Assembly: GCF_000374305.1 (NCBI RefSeq)
Contig: NZ_KB894093.1
Span: 1 to 64,000 of the forward strand
From: Actinomadura flavalba DSM 45200
GTDB lineage: Bacteria > Actinomycetota > Actinomycetes > Streptosporangiales > Streptosporangiaceae
DNA length: 64,000 nucleotides
Direction of reading: 5' to 3'
In this document: piece after piece, positions 38,819 through 47,397 of the stretch
Layout: each line of letters begins with the position of its first letter
How positions within the stretch are numbered: position 1 is the first letter of the stretch
Notes under the pieces: model-generated
Databases searched by the model: none
What the model saw: only the letters and a program-made list of their open reading frames with translations
Told to the model about the DNA's origin: nothing
Program-made: the position numbers and the translations under genes

Positions 38819-40171
38819 GTGACCATTCCTACCCTCGCGGCGTTGCTGGCGTCGTCCGTCCTGTTCGCCCCGGCGCCCGGCGCGCCCGGCGCGGGCGACC
38901 CGTACTTCCCGAAGGCGGGCAACGGCGGCTTCGACGTCGCCTCCTACAACATCGCGCTCGACTACCGGCCGAAGGGCAAGCGCGTCGCGGGCACCACGCG
39001 GATCACCGCGACCGCCACCCGCGACCTGTCCCGCTTCAACCTGGACTTCACCGGCAACACGGTCCGCTCGATCACCGTGGACGGGAAGAAGGCGACGTTC
39101 GCCCGGTCCGGCGGCGAGCTGACCGTCACCCCGGCGGCGGCGCTGCGCAAGGGCGCCAAGTTCACGGCCGCCGTCACCTACGACGGCTCGCCCAGCACCC
39201 GCACCGACCCCAGCCTGGGCCGCAACGGCTGGATTCCCACCAAGGACGGCGCGATCACGCTGTCGCAGCCCGTGGGGTCCGCGACGTGGTTCCCGCTGAG
39301 CGACCACCCGTCCGACAAGGCGCTGTTCTCCTACGCGATCACGGTGCCGAAGGGCCTCCAGGTCGTCGCCAACGGCGAGCCCGCCGGGACGACGCGGCGC
39401 AGCGCCAAGACGACGTACCGGTGGCGGTCGGAGCAGCCGATGGCCGGCTACCTCGCCATGATCGCCATCGGCAGGTTCGACGTCCGCGACGGCAAGTCGC
39501 CGGGCGGCGTGCGCACCATCACCGCCGTCGATCCCACGCTGAACCAGAACCACGACGCCTTCCACCGCGACACCGCCCAGATCACCGACTGGGGCACGTC
39601 CGTCTTCGGCCGCTACCCGTTCGGCTCGTCCGGCGGCATCCTCGACAACGTCAACGTCGGGTACGCGCTGGAGACGCAGAACCGGCCCGTCTACCCGGGC
39701 GCGGCCGACCAGTTGCTGATCGTGCACGAGCTGGCCCACCAGTGGTTCGGCGACAGCCTCACCGTCCGCCGCTGGAAGGACATCTGGCTGAACGAGGGCT
39801 TCGCGACCTACGCCGAGTGGCTGTGGAGCGAGCGGCACGGCGGCCGGAGCGCCGGGGCCATCTTCGACGCCGCCTACAAGCGCGCCGCGTCCGACAAGGC
39901 GTGGAAGATCAAGACCGGCGACCCGGGCGCGAAGAACATGTTCGGCGGCTTCCCGATCTACACGCGCGGCGCGATGACACTGCACGCGCTCCGCAAGACC
40001 GTCGGGGACGCCACGTTCTTCGCACTGCTCCAGGAGTGGCCGCGCAAGTTCGCGCACCGCAACGTCGAGACGGCCGACTTCGTCCGGCTGGCCGAGCAGT
40101 CGTCCGGCCGCGACCTGCGCAAGCTGTTCGACGCGTGGCTCTACACCGGGAGCAAGCCGCCCAAGCCCTGA
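38819..40171 (+). CDS. Secreted M1-family metallopeptidase (paralogue 2 of 3)
   Basis: A 450-residue secreted protein. The signal peptide is short (PTLAALLASSVLFAPAPGAP) and no lipobox is present. The M1 elements are YALETQNRPVY, HELAHQWFGDSLTVRRWKDI with zinc ligands, second Glu in WLNEGFATYAEW, and TRGAMTLHALRK. Its beta domain is nearly the same length as that of paralogue 3. It shares over the whole length the order of motifs with paralogues 1 and 3, but lacks the Gly/Pro-rich insert of paralogue 1. No ribosome site precedes GTG 38819. Confidence 0.9.
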   Translation: MTIPTLAALLASSVLFAPAPGAPGAGDPYFPKAGNGGFDVASYNIALDYRPKGKRVAGTTRITATATRDLSRFNLDFTGNTVRSITVDGKKATFARSGGELTVTPAAALRKGAKFTAAVTYDGSPSTRTDPSLGRNGWIPTKDGAITLSQPVGSATWFPLSDHPSDKALFSYAITVPKGLQVVANGEPAGTTRRSAKTTYRWRSEQPMAGYLAMIAIGRFDVRDGKSPGGVRTITAVDPTLNQNHDAFHRDTAQITDWGTSVFGRYPFGSSGGILDNVNVGYALETQNRPVYPGAADQLLIVHELAHQWFGDSLTVRRWKDIWLNEGFATYAEWLWSERHGGRSAGAIFDAAYKRAASDKAWKIKTGDPGAKNMFGGFPIYTRGAMTLHALRKTVGDATFFALLQEWPRKFAHRNVETADFVRLAEQSSGRDLRKLFDAWLYTGSKPPKP

Positions 40172-40247
40172 CCGGCTCCGGCCTTGATCACGGCGGGTCC
40201 GCACGGAATTCTGGAGCGATGCGACGTTCCCAGGAAAGCGGTGCCCG

Positions 40248-41666
40248 ATGACCAGATCGTCCCGGCTCGCGGCGGTGGCGCTCGGCGCCGCCGCGAGCCT
40301 CGTGCTGACGGCGGCGCCCGCGGGCGCCGCCGCTCCGCGTTTCACGCCCGGCGCACCGGGCGCCGGCGACCCGTACTTCCCCGACATGGGCAACGGCGGC
40401 TACGACGCCCGCCACTACGACGTCGCCCTGGCCTACGACCCGGCCACCAAGGGCATCACGGCCAGGACGCGGATCGACGCGCGCGCCACCCAGCACCTGT
40501 CGCGGTTCAACCTGGACTTCCTCGGGCCGCTGAAGGTCGCGTCGGTCCAGGTCGACGGACGCGCCGCCAGGTACGCCCGCACCGGCGCGCAGGAGCTGGA
40601 GATCACGCCGCGCCACGGGCTGCGCGCGGGTTCCCGCTTCACCGTGAGCGTCGCGTACTCCGGCGTCCCGAAGAACGTGGACGACCCCGCGCTCGGCGTC
40701 TCCGGCTGGATCGCCACCCCCGACGGCGCGGTCATGGTGAACCAGCCGATCGGCGCCGCGACCGTCTACCCGGTCAACGACACCCCGCTGGACAAGGCCA
40801 CCTACACGTTCCGCCTCACCGCGCCGAAGGGCCTGACGACGCTCGCCAACGGCGATCCGGTCGGCTCGGTCACGCGCGGCGGCACGACGACGAGCGTGTG
40901 GGCGATGCGGCAGCCGATGGCCAGCGAACTGTCGATGCTGGCGATCGGCAGGTACGACGTGCTGAAGACGCGCGCGCGGGGCCGGCTGAACCTCACCGCC
41001 ACCGACCGGGCGCTCGGCATCTCCCCGCAGCTCGCCCGCGACTTCAACGCCCGCACCGCCGACGTCCAGGGGTTCCTGGCCCGCCACTTCGGGCCGTACC
41101 CGTTCTCGTCCACGGGCGGCGTCGTCGTCAAGGCCGGGGTCGGGTACGCGCTGGAGACGCAGGGCCGTCCCGTCTACGACCTCGGCCGCCGGCCGGGAAC
41201 GATCCCGTCGGCGACGCTCGTCGCGCACGAGCTGGCCCACCAGTGGTACGGCGACAGCGTCACGCCCAAGCGCTGGGCGGACATCTGGCTGAACGAGGGC
41301 TTCGCGAGCTACGCCGAGTGGATGCTCACCGAACGCGATACCGGCCGCACCGTGCAGCAGAGCTTCGACGCCGTCTACGCGACGCCCGCCGACGACGACC
41401 TGTGGGTGCCCAGAACCGCCGATCCCGGACGGGACAACATCTTCCACCCGACCGTGTACGACCGGGGCGCGATGACCGTGCACGTCCTGCGCAAGACGAT
41501 CGGGGAGAAGGCGTTCGCGCGGCTGATCCGCGAGTTCCCGGCCGCCTACCGGAACCGCAACGTCTCGACGGCGGAGTTCATCGCGTTCGCCGAGCGGGTG
41601 TCGGGCCAGCGTCTGCGGTCCCTGTTCGACGCGTGGGTGTACAGCTCCGGCAAACCGTCGCTCTAG
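40248..41666 (+). CDS. Secreted M1-family metallopeptidase (paralogue 3 of 3)
   Basis: A 472-residue secreted protein with a classical signal peptide (RLAAVALGAAASLVLTAAPA, then GAAAP). It shows the M1 motifs YALETQGRPVYD, HELAHQWYGDSVTPKRWADI, WLNEGFASYAEW and YDRGAMTVHVLRK. Zinc ligands are intact, so it is probably active at the cell surface or outside. AGGAAAGCGG precedes ATG 40248. The three tandem genes are similar enough to come from duplication, yet differ in anchoring (lipoprotein versus secreted), suggesting divided roles. Confidence 0.9.
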   Translation: MTRSSRLAAVALGAAASLVLTAAPAGAAAPRFTPGAPGAGDPYFPDMGNGGYDARHYDVALAYDPATKGITARTRIDARATQHLSRFNLDFLGPLKVASVQVDGRAARYARTGAQELEITPRHGLRAGSRFTVSVAYSGVPKNVDDPALGVSGWIATPDGAVMVNQPIGAATVYPVNDTPLDKATYTFRLTAPKGLTTLANGDPVGSVTRGGTTTSVWAMRQPMASELSMLAIGRYDVLKTRARGRLNLTATDRALGISPQLARDFNARTADVQGFLARHFGPYPFSSTGGVVVKAGVGYALETQGRPVYDLGRRPGTIPSATLVAHELAHQWYGDSVTPKRWADIWLNEGFASYAEWMLTERDTGRTVQQSFDAVYATPADDDLWVPRTADPGRDNIFHPTVYDRGAMTVHVLRKTIGEKAFARLIREFPAAYRNRNVSTAEFIAFAERVSGQRLRSLFDAWVYSSGKPSL

Positions 41667-41717
41667 CGGCGGAACCGCGCCCGGAAGATCGACGACTGGT
41701 ACATTCTCGGCATTTAA

Positions 41718-42467
41718 GTGACAGCCGGGGGTGCCGGGGTGGACGAGGTGAAGAAGGGCCGGGGGCGGCGCGGCCGTCCCCGGCCCGAGGCGGGCGAGCG
41801 GCGGCGCCGCACGCTCATCGTCGCGGCGGCGGCGGTCGCGGCGTTCGCGCTGACGCTGGCCGGGCTGCACGCGTTCCTCGGCCGATCCGGCGGCTCGGAC
41901 CCGCGCGTCCCCGGCGCCGGGACGCAGGCCGCGTGCGTGCGCGACTGTGACGTGACGACCCCCTCGGCCACCGCGCCGCCCAGCCGCGAGGCCGTCGCCC
42001 CGCCCGCGAAGGTGTCGGCGGAGGCGACCGTCACCTCGACGCCGACCGCCTCCCCCGGCGCCACCACGCCGGGCGCCGCGCCACGCCGCACCGCCGCGCC
42101 CGCGCCCACGTCGTCGCCGGGACCGCCGTCGCGGCAACCGCGCGAGCCCCGGGTGGCGCCCGTCCCGGCGCGGGCCGCCGCGAGCTACGCGACCGCCGAC
42201 CGCTGGCGCGACGGCTACATCGGCACGGTGACGATCACCAACACGGGCGGCACGACGCTGCCGTCGTGGAGCCTGCGCGCCTCGTTCCCCCGCACCACGA
42301 TCACGTCCACGTGGACGCAGGGCTCCGGGCAGTCGGCGGGCGGCGGCGAGACGCTGACCGGTTCCGGCGGCGCGCTGGCGCCCGGCGAGCACGTCCGGAT
42401 CGTCTTCCAGGCGTCCGGCCGGCCGTACGGACCGTCCGCGTGCTCGATCAACGACGCTCCCTGCTGA
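41718..42467 (+). CDS. Membrane-anchored CBM2-type carbohydrate-binding protein
   Basis: A 249-residue protein with a short, highly basic cytoplasmic part (KKGRGRRGRPRPEAGERRRR), one membrane helix (TLIVAAAAVAAFALTLAGLH, about 32-52), a Thr/Pro/Ala-rich stalk to about residue 150, and a C-terminal family 2 carbohydrate-binding module. The module shows RWRDGYIGTVTITNTG, LPSWSLRASFP, and GQSAGGGETLTG, with paired Cys at its start region and end. No catalytic domain is attached, so it probably displays a glycan-binding domain at the surface. GTG 41718 is used; GTG 41742 is an alternative. Confidence 0.85.
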   Translation: MTAGGAGVDEVKKGRGRRGRPRPEAGERRRRTLIVAAAAVAAFALTLAGLHAFLGRSGGSDPRVPGAGTQAACVRDCDVTTPSATAPPSREAVAPPAKVSAEATVTSTPTASPGATTPGAAPRRTAAPAPTSSPGPPSRQPREPRVAPVPARAAASYATADRWRDGYIGTVTITNTGGTTLPSWSLRASFPRTTITSTWTQGSGQSAGGGETLTGSGGALAPGEHVRIVFQASGRPYGPSACSINDAPC

Positions 42468-42530
42468 CCTGCGCGGACGTCACCGCGTGGACACTGTCCG
42501 CGCCCTCGGCAACCGCCTACGCTCGGCCGG

Positions 42531-44867
42531 GTGGACCAGAGAGTGCTCGACGCCCAACGCTGGGTGAACGCGACCTACGGCAGCTTCGCCGGATACGCGG
42601 CATGTCCGGAGAACGGGAAGACCGGCTGGGCGACGATGCGGGCCTTGACGAGCGGACTCCAGCACGAACTCGGCATCACGCCCCTGACCGGCTCGGTCGG
42701 ACCCGCCACGTTCGCACGGCTCACCGAGCGCGGCGAGATCCGGCCCGGCGAGCCGAACGGGGCGCTCGTCCGGATCGTGCAGCACGCCCTGTACTGCAAG
42801 GGCTACCCCGGCGGCGCGGCGGGCGGCGTCTTCGACGGGCCGACGATCGGCGGGCTGCGCGCCCTGCGGCAGGACGCGGGCCTGCCCGGACTGGCCGACG
42901 GCGTCCAGCCCAAGGTGTTCCGGGCGTTGCTGACCATGGACGCCTACGTTCTGACGTCCGGCGGATCACCGGCGATCCGGAGCATCCAACAGTGGTTCAA
43001 CCAGGCGTACTACACGCGCGCGGGGTTCTTCATCGTCCCCTGTGACGGCCACTACTCGCGCGACGTGCAGCAGGCGCTGATGAAGGCGCTCCAGTACGCG
43101 TTCGGCGTCCCCGACGAGTCCGCGAACGGCCTGTTCGGCGAGGCGACCCGCGCGGGCCTGCGGCGCAGCCCGCTCGGGCCGGGGTCGGGCGGGCTGCTGG
43201 TCCGGCTGTTCAGCGCCGCGTGCGTGTTCAACGGCAAGGCCCGCTTCCGGACCGACAAGGGCGACTGGAAGTACCGCGAGGCCACGTTCACCGACCACTA
43301 CGGCACCGTGCTCATCGACTACGTCCGGGCGTTCCAGGAGTTCTCACTGCTGGAGAAGACCGGCCGCGCCGACTACGCCACCTGGGCGCAGCTACTGGTC
43401 TCCTTCGGCGACAGCGAGCGCCGCACCGCCGCCTGCGACACGTCCACGCCGCTGACGGCCGCGCGGGCACGGGCGCTGGCGGACGCCGGGTACGCGCTCG
43501 TCGGGCGTTATCTGGACAATGCTCCGGGCGGGCGGAACAAGAAGATCCAGCCGGGCGAGCCGGCCGCGATCTTCGCAGCGGGGCTCCGCGTCTTCCCGAT
43601 CTGGCAGTACGGCGCGCGCGACCTCGGCGACTTCACCTACGCGACCGGCCGCGAACATGGGGACCTGGCCCACCGCAGCGCCGCCGGGCACGGCTTCGGA
43701 CGCGGCACCGTCATCTACTTCGCGGTGGACTACGACGCCACCGACGAAGAGATCACGAGCAACATCGTCCCGTACTTCCACGGCGTGCAGGCGTCGCTCG
43801 CCTCGCGGGGCCGCCGGTACGTCGCCGGGGTCTACGGGTCGCGGAACGTGTGCTCGCGCGTCAGCGGCGCGACGTTCACCGCGTTCTCCTTCGTGTCGGG
43901 CATGTCGTACCGGTTCTCGGGCAACCTCGGGTTCCCCCTTCCGGAGAACTGGGCGTTCAACCAGATCAAAGAGTTCTCCTTCGGCTCGGGCGCCGACGCG
44001 TTCCCGCTCGACAACGACGTCCACCAGCCGCACTCCGACCCCGGCGCCGCGTCCGTCGGCGGCACCGCCGACCCCCTCACCGACTACCTGCGGTTCATCG
44101 ACGAGTTGTACGCGGTCGCGCAGCGGTACGGCGACGCTCCGAGCCGGTGCGTACTGGAGTACCTGCGGTACCCGGTCTACACCAAGCCCGGCGAGGGCTG
44201 GACCGAGCTGATCGGTGACGTCGACCGGGCGTGGATTCGGTACGCCGAGCAGCACGCTCCGCCGCGCGTTGCCCGTTACAGCGACCCGTCGCTCGGCATC
44301 ACGGTCGAGGCAGGGCACTTCGGCGCCACCGCCAACGGCGTGCTGCTCAAGGGCGACGGGCCGGGCGTGCGCGCCGCGGGCCGGGGCGACTTCGCGGGCT
44401 GGGGCGGCGACCTGTCGTCCTTCTACGGCGAGTGGCGCCGGGAGAGCGACGCGTACGCCTCGGGGTACGCGTTCTGCCAGGCCCGGCTGGCACGACCGGA
44501 CGTCGAATCCTCGTTCCCGCTCAACGACCTGGTGGAGGACGTGGACGCCCACCTGGTCGCCTGGGAGACGCGCCGCGGCACGCCCGTCAACGTGGCCATC
44601 CGCAGCCACCTGGAGTCCGGCCACCGCACCCGCTTCACCCGCTTCTTCGAGCAGCGCTACGGCGGCTCGACCGCAGGCGTCCTGTCCGCCGCCCACGCCA
44701 TGCTGACGACCAACGACGACAAGGATCTGTCCGTCATCCGCGCGGGCGTGATGGCCAAGGCGGCCGGTGGCACGCTGCTCCTGCCGCAGCAGCTCCCCGC
44801 CGAGAAGCTGACGCCGTTCCTGGAGGGCTACGCCGACGTGCTGCACCGGCTCGTCCAGCAGGAGTGA
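42531..44867 (+). CDS. DUF1906 glycoside-hydrolase-like protein with peptidoglycan-binding-like repeats
   Basis: A 778-residue protein. The first 300 residues hold two copies of a peptidoglycan-binding-like fold (QRWVNATYGSFAGYAACPEN ... GLQHELGI and QQWFNQAYYTRAGFFIVPCD ... LQYAFGV), the core (about 301-505; starting CDTSTPLTAARARALADAGY) is a DUF1906 TIM-barrel-like domain as in Rv2525c, and the C-terminal 270 residues are unknown. No signal peptide is seen, so localisation is unclear. The putative acid residues YFAVDYDAT and DNDVHQPHSD may form the active site. TACGCT seven bases before GTG 42531 suggests a leaderless transcript. Confidence 0.82.
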   Translation: MDQRVLDAQRWVNATYGSFAGYAACPENGKTGWATMRALTSGLQHELGITPLTGSVGPATFARLTERGEIRPGEPNGALVRIVQHALYCKGYPGGAAGGVFDGPTIGGLRALRQDAGLPGLADGVQPKVFRALLTMDAYVLTSGGSPAIRSIQQWFNQAYYTRAGFFIVPCDGHYSRDVQQALMKALQYAFGVPDESANGLFGEATRAGLRRSPLGPGSGGLLVRLFSAACVFNGKARFRTDKGDWKYREATFTDHYGTVLIDYVRAFQEFSLLEKTGRADYATWAQLLVSFGDSERRTAACDTSTPLTAARARALADAGYALVGRYLDNAPGGRNKKIQPGEPAAIFAAGLRVFPIWQYGARDLGDFTYATGREHGDLAHRSAAGHGFGRGTVIYFAVDYDATDEEITSNIVPYFHGVQASLASRGRRYVAGVYGSRNVCSRVSGATFTAFSFVSGMSYRFSGNLGFPLPENWAFNQIKEFSFGSGADAFPLDNDVHQPHSDPGAASVGGTADPLTDYLRFIDELYAVAQRYGDAPSRCVLEYLRYPVYTKPGEGWTELIGDVDRAWIRYAEQHAPPRVARYSDPSLGITVEAGHFGATANGVLLKGDGPGVRAAGRGDFAGWGGDLSSFYGEWRRESDAYASGYAFCQARLARPDVESSFPLNDLVEDVDAHLVAWETRRGTPVNVAIRSHLESGHRTRFTRFFEQRYGGSTAGVLSAAHAMLTTNDDKDLSVIRAGVMAKAAGGTLLLPQQLPAEKLTPFLEGYADVLHRLVQQE

Positions 44868-44870
44868 CGG

Positions 44871-46094
44871 TCAGGCGGTGGTCACCGTGTAGCCGTGGGC
44901 GCGGAGGTGGGCGATGACGTCGTTGCTGTGCTCGACGCCGCGCGTCTCCAGGTGCATCAGGACCTCGGCCTCGTCCACGGGGAGGCGGGCGGCGACGCGT
45001 TCGTGCATGACGTCCAGGACGTTGACGCCCTGGTCCGCGAGTTCGCCGAGCAAGGTGACGAGGGCGCCGGGACGGTCTTTCAAGCGGCAGCGGACGCCCA
45101 GGTAGCGGCCCGCGCCGGACAGGCCGTGGCGCAGCAGCTTGGACAGCAGCAGCGGGTCGATGTTGCCGCCGGAGAGCACGACGACGACCGGGGGCTCCAC
45201 CGCGTAGGAGTGCTCCAGCAGGGCCGCCACGCCCGCCGCGCCCGCCGGTTCGACGACCTGTTTCGCGCGTTCCAGGCAGAGCAGCAGCGCCTGGGAGATC
45301 GACTCCTCGGTGACGGTGACGACGGCGTCGACCAGGTCGTCGAAGAGGCCGAGGGTGAGGTCGCCGGGGCGGCCGACCGCGATGCCGTCGGCCATCGTGG
45401 GCCGCACCTCGACGCGGACCGGGGCCCCGGCGGCCAGCGACGGCGGGAAGGCGGCGGCGCGCTTGGCCTGCACGCCGACGATCTTGACGTCGGCGCCGCC
45501 GGTCTCGGCGCGGTGGGCCGAGACGGCCGCCGCGACCCCGGCCATGAGGCCGCCGCCGCCGACGGCGCCGGTGATCGTGCGGACGCCGGGGAGCTGGTCG
45601 AGGATCTCCAGCCCGATCGTCGCCTGCCCGGTGACGACGTCGGAGTGGTCGAACGGGTGGATGAACACGGCGCCGGTTTCGGCGGCGAACTCCTCGGCGG
45701 CGGTCAGGCACGACTCGACGTCGCCGCCGGGGAACCGCACCTCGGCGCCGTATCCGCGCGTCGCGGCGACCTTCGGCAGCGGCGCGCCCTCGGGCATGAA
45801 CACCGTCGCCCCGGCGCCCAGCATCGACGCGGCCAGCGCGACGCCCTGCGCGTGGTTCCCGGCGCTCGCGGCGACGACGCCGCGCGCCCGCTCGGCGTCA
45901 CTGAGCCGCGCGATCCGCAGGTACGCCCCCCGGATCTTGAACGATCCGGTGCGCTGGAGGTTCTCGCACTTGAGGTAGACCGGCCCGCCGATCATCTCCG
46001 ACAGCGCCCGGTTGTACAGCAGGGGCGTGCGGATGACGACGTCGTCGAGCAGCTCCTGCGCCGTCCGGACGTCTTCCAGCGAGACGATGGCCAT
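44871..46094 (-). CDS. ilvA: Threonine ammonia-lyase with C-terminal ACT domain
   Basis: PLP enzyme converting threonine to 2-oxobutanoate and ammonia. The 407-residue protein has PLP lysine K53 in RTGSFKIRGA, GNHAQGVALAAS, the glycine cluster GAVGGGGLMAG, the sequence VVVVLSGGNIDP, and a C-terminal ACT domain (about 330-405; CRLKDRPGALVTLLGELADQ). A single ACT domain resembles the catabolic or Bacillus-type enzyme more than E. coli IlvA. Threonine inhibition or isoleucine feedback cannot be predicted. ATG 46094 has GGAAG upstream. It is downstream of the ROK gene on the same strand (26 bp gap), so a two-gene operon is possible. Confidence 0.93.
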   Translation of the reverse strand: MAIVSLEDVRTAQELLDDVVIRTPLLYNRALSEMIGGPVYLKCENLQRTGSFKIRGAYLRIARLSDAERARGVVAASAGNHAQGVALAASMLGAGATVFMPEGAPLPKVAATRGYGAEVRFPGGDVESCLTAAEEFAAETGAVFIHPFDHSDVVTGQATIGLEILDQLPGVRTITGAVGGGGLMAGVAAAVSAHRAETGGADVKIVGVQAKRAAAFPPSLAAGAPVRVEVRPTMADGIAVGRPGDLTLGLFDDLVDAVVTVTEESISQALLLCLERAKQVVEPAGAAGVAALLEHSYAVEPPVVVVLSGGNIDPLLLSKLLRHGLSGAGRYLGVRCRLKDRPGALVTLLGELADQGVNVLDVMHERVAARLPVDEAEVLMHLETRGVEHSNDVIAHLRAHGYTVTTA

Positions 46095-46120
46095 CCCCCG
46101 ATCTTCCCACGCCCGCGCGG

Positions 46121-47053
46121 TCAGCCGTCGCCGCGCCAGTAGTGCGCCGGGTGCAGGACGAGCGCGGCGGCGCCTACCAGACCGGCCTGTTGGCCCAGGG
46201 CCGCCGGGACGACGCGGACTCGGTCGGCGAAGGCCATGCGGGCGTGGGCGCGGAGGGCCTGTTCCAGGGGGTCGAAGAGCAGCGCGCCGGTCTGGGCGAG
46301 GCCGCCGCCGATCGTGACGACGTCCAGGTCGCACAGGTGGGCGGCCGACGCGATGGCGACGCCGAGCGCGCGGCCCGCGCGGTCCATCGCCGCGCGGGCG
46401 ACGGGGTCGTCGGCGACGGCGTCCGCCGCGAGGTCGACCCCGGTGACGGACTCCCCCGTCCGCCAGCCCTGGTCCTGCGCCCAGGCGACGAGCCCCGGTC
46501 CGCGCGCGACGGCCTCCAGGCAGCCGCGTCCGCCGCACACGCACGGCGGCCCGTCCGGATCGACAACGACGTGCCCGATGTGACCGGCGTTCCCGGTGCC
46601 GCCGTCGATGAGCCGGTCGTCCAGGATGAGGCCGCCGCCGACGCCGGTGGACACGACCATGCCGAGCACGTTGCGGTGCCCGCGTCCGGCGCCGCGCCAG
46701 TGCTCCCCGACCGCGACGCAGATCGCGTCGTTGTGCAGCCGCACCGGCAGCCCCGGATACCGCCCGGCGAGCCGCGCCCGCAGCGGGAATCCCCGCCACG
46801 ACGGGATGTTCAGCGGCGACACCTCCCCGGCGGGCCACACCATCGGCCCGCCGCACCCCACGCCGACCCCGGTGATCTCCGCGTCCCCGGCGACCTCGTC
46901 CAGCAGCCCGGCCAGCGCCCGCCACAGCGCCTCGGCGTCCGGCCCGGACGGCGTCGCCACCCGCGCGAACCCCGCGACGCGCCCCGCCCCGTCCACCAGC
47001 CCGGCCGCCATCTTCGTCCCACCGACGTCCACCGCCAGCACGCACACGTCCAC
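46121..47053 (-). CDS. ROK-family sugar kinase (glucokinase-like)
   Basis: A 310-residue sugar kinase with N-terminal phosphate loop LAVDVGGTKMAAGLV, the ROK zinc motif GHIGHVVVDPDG..PCVCGGRGCLEAVA (Cys ligands in PCVCGGRGC) and catalytic Asp in RLHNDAICVAVGE. It probably phosphorylates glucose or a related hexose. Several GTG codons (47059, 47053, 47047) could start translation; 47053 is chosen with GAGAGGAA at a normal distance. It is divergent from the structured leader at 47142. Confidence 0.9.
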   Translation of the reverse strand: MDVCVLAVDVGGTKMAAGLVDGAGRVAGFARVATPSGPDAEALWRALAGLLDEVAGDAEITGVGVGCGGPMVWPAGEVSPLNIPSWRGFPLRARLAGRYPGLPVRLHNDAICVAVGEHWRGAGRGHRNVLGMVVSTGVGGGLILDDRLIDGGTGNAGHIGHVVVDPDGPPCVCGGRGCLEAVARGPGLVAWAQDQGWRTGESVTGVDLAADAVADDPVARAAMDRAGRALGVAIASAAHLCDLDVVTIGGGLAQTGALLFDPLEQALRAHARMAFADRVRVVPAALGQQAGLVGAAALVLHPAHYWRGDG

Positions 47054-47106
47054 CCTCACTTCCTCTCGCGGGTCCGTTACACCGCCGACGTCCCCATCCT
47101 GACGGG

Positions 47107-47135
47107 GTGACAAGCCAGCGTTCGTTGGTTACACT
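47107..47135 (+). promoter_or_regulatory. Promoter for the structured leader RNA and downstream genes
   Basis: GTGACA (47107-47112) and TACACT (47130-47135) are separated by 17 bases. Transcription would begin near 47142, directly before the first hairpin (47144-47162), and would include everything up to the OST-HTH/UPF0158-like gene. Confidence 0.6.
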
Positions 47136-47141
47136 CCCTAC

Positions 47142-47380
47142 ATGGCAGAGTCGCACTCTGCCGTAGACTTCAACGACGTTGGGTGAGCTAGGCACGAGTG
47201 CTAGACACCAGACGGCAACCCCGGAGTCCGAGTGACAGTGACGCAACCGTCGCGGTGCTGTGCATGAGGCTCCCTCACGGGGTGCGGCCAGAGCGTTAAG
47301 GCGCGGAGGCCGCACGGGCCACTGTCATGACGCGGCAACGACATGTTTTTCATGAATAGCCCCTTCAAGGGGCTATTTCA
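47142..47380 (+). ncRNA. Candidate structured leader RNA ending in an intrinsic terminator
   Basis: Hairpin 1: GGCAGAGT-cgc-ACTCTGCC (47144-47162). Hairpin 2: CTAG and GCAC paired with GTGCTAG (47188-47204, one bulge). Closing stem: TGACAGTG (47233-47240) with CACTGTCA (47320-47327). Inside it: ACG-caac-CGT at 47241-47250, TGAGG-ctc-CCTCA at 47265-47277, and GTGCGGCC (47282-47289) with GGCCGCAC (47308-47315) around a purine-rich 18-base loop. The terminator hairpin lies at 47355-47377. No open reading frame or ribosome site is apparent. It fits none of the riboswitch or RNase P/tmRNA/SRP patterns I can recall. Confidence 0.5.
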
Positions 47381-47397
47381 CTATGGAGGCACATGTC
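47340..47397 (+). promoter_or_regulatory. Possible stem that sequesters the ribosome site and start codon
   Basis: GACATGT (47340-47346) can pair with ACATGTC (47391-47397), directly before ATG 47398 and after GGAGG (47385-47389). The terminator hairpin is nested inside this stem, so the leader may switch between terminated, sequestered and open forms. Confidence 0.45.
47355..47377 (+). terminator. Intrinsic terminator upstream of the OST-HTH/UPF0158-like gene
   Basis: AATAGCCCCTT (47355-47365) is followed after one base by AAGGGGCTATT (47367-47377), an uninterrupted stem with a hairpin end, then TTCAC. Its position just before a gene's ribosome site suggests attenuation, or the 3' end of an independent RNA. 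Confidence 0.8.

Noticed and set aside
47282..47320. tRNA-like stretch (GCCAGAGCGTTAAGGCGC resembles a D-arm)
   Set aside because: No acceptor stem, anticodon arm or T-loop with GTTCGA follows, so a tRNA is not supported.
47142..47380. Known riboswitch or M-box/SAM-type leader
   Set aside because: The conserved core sequences of those classes are absent by eye; only a covariance search can decide, so it is listed as an unknown structured RNA.
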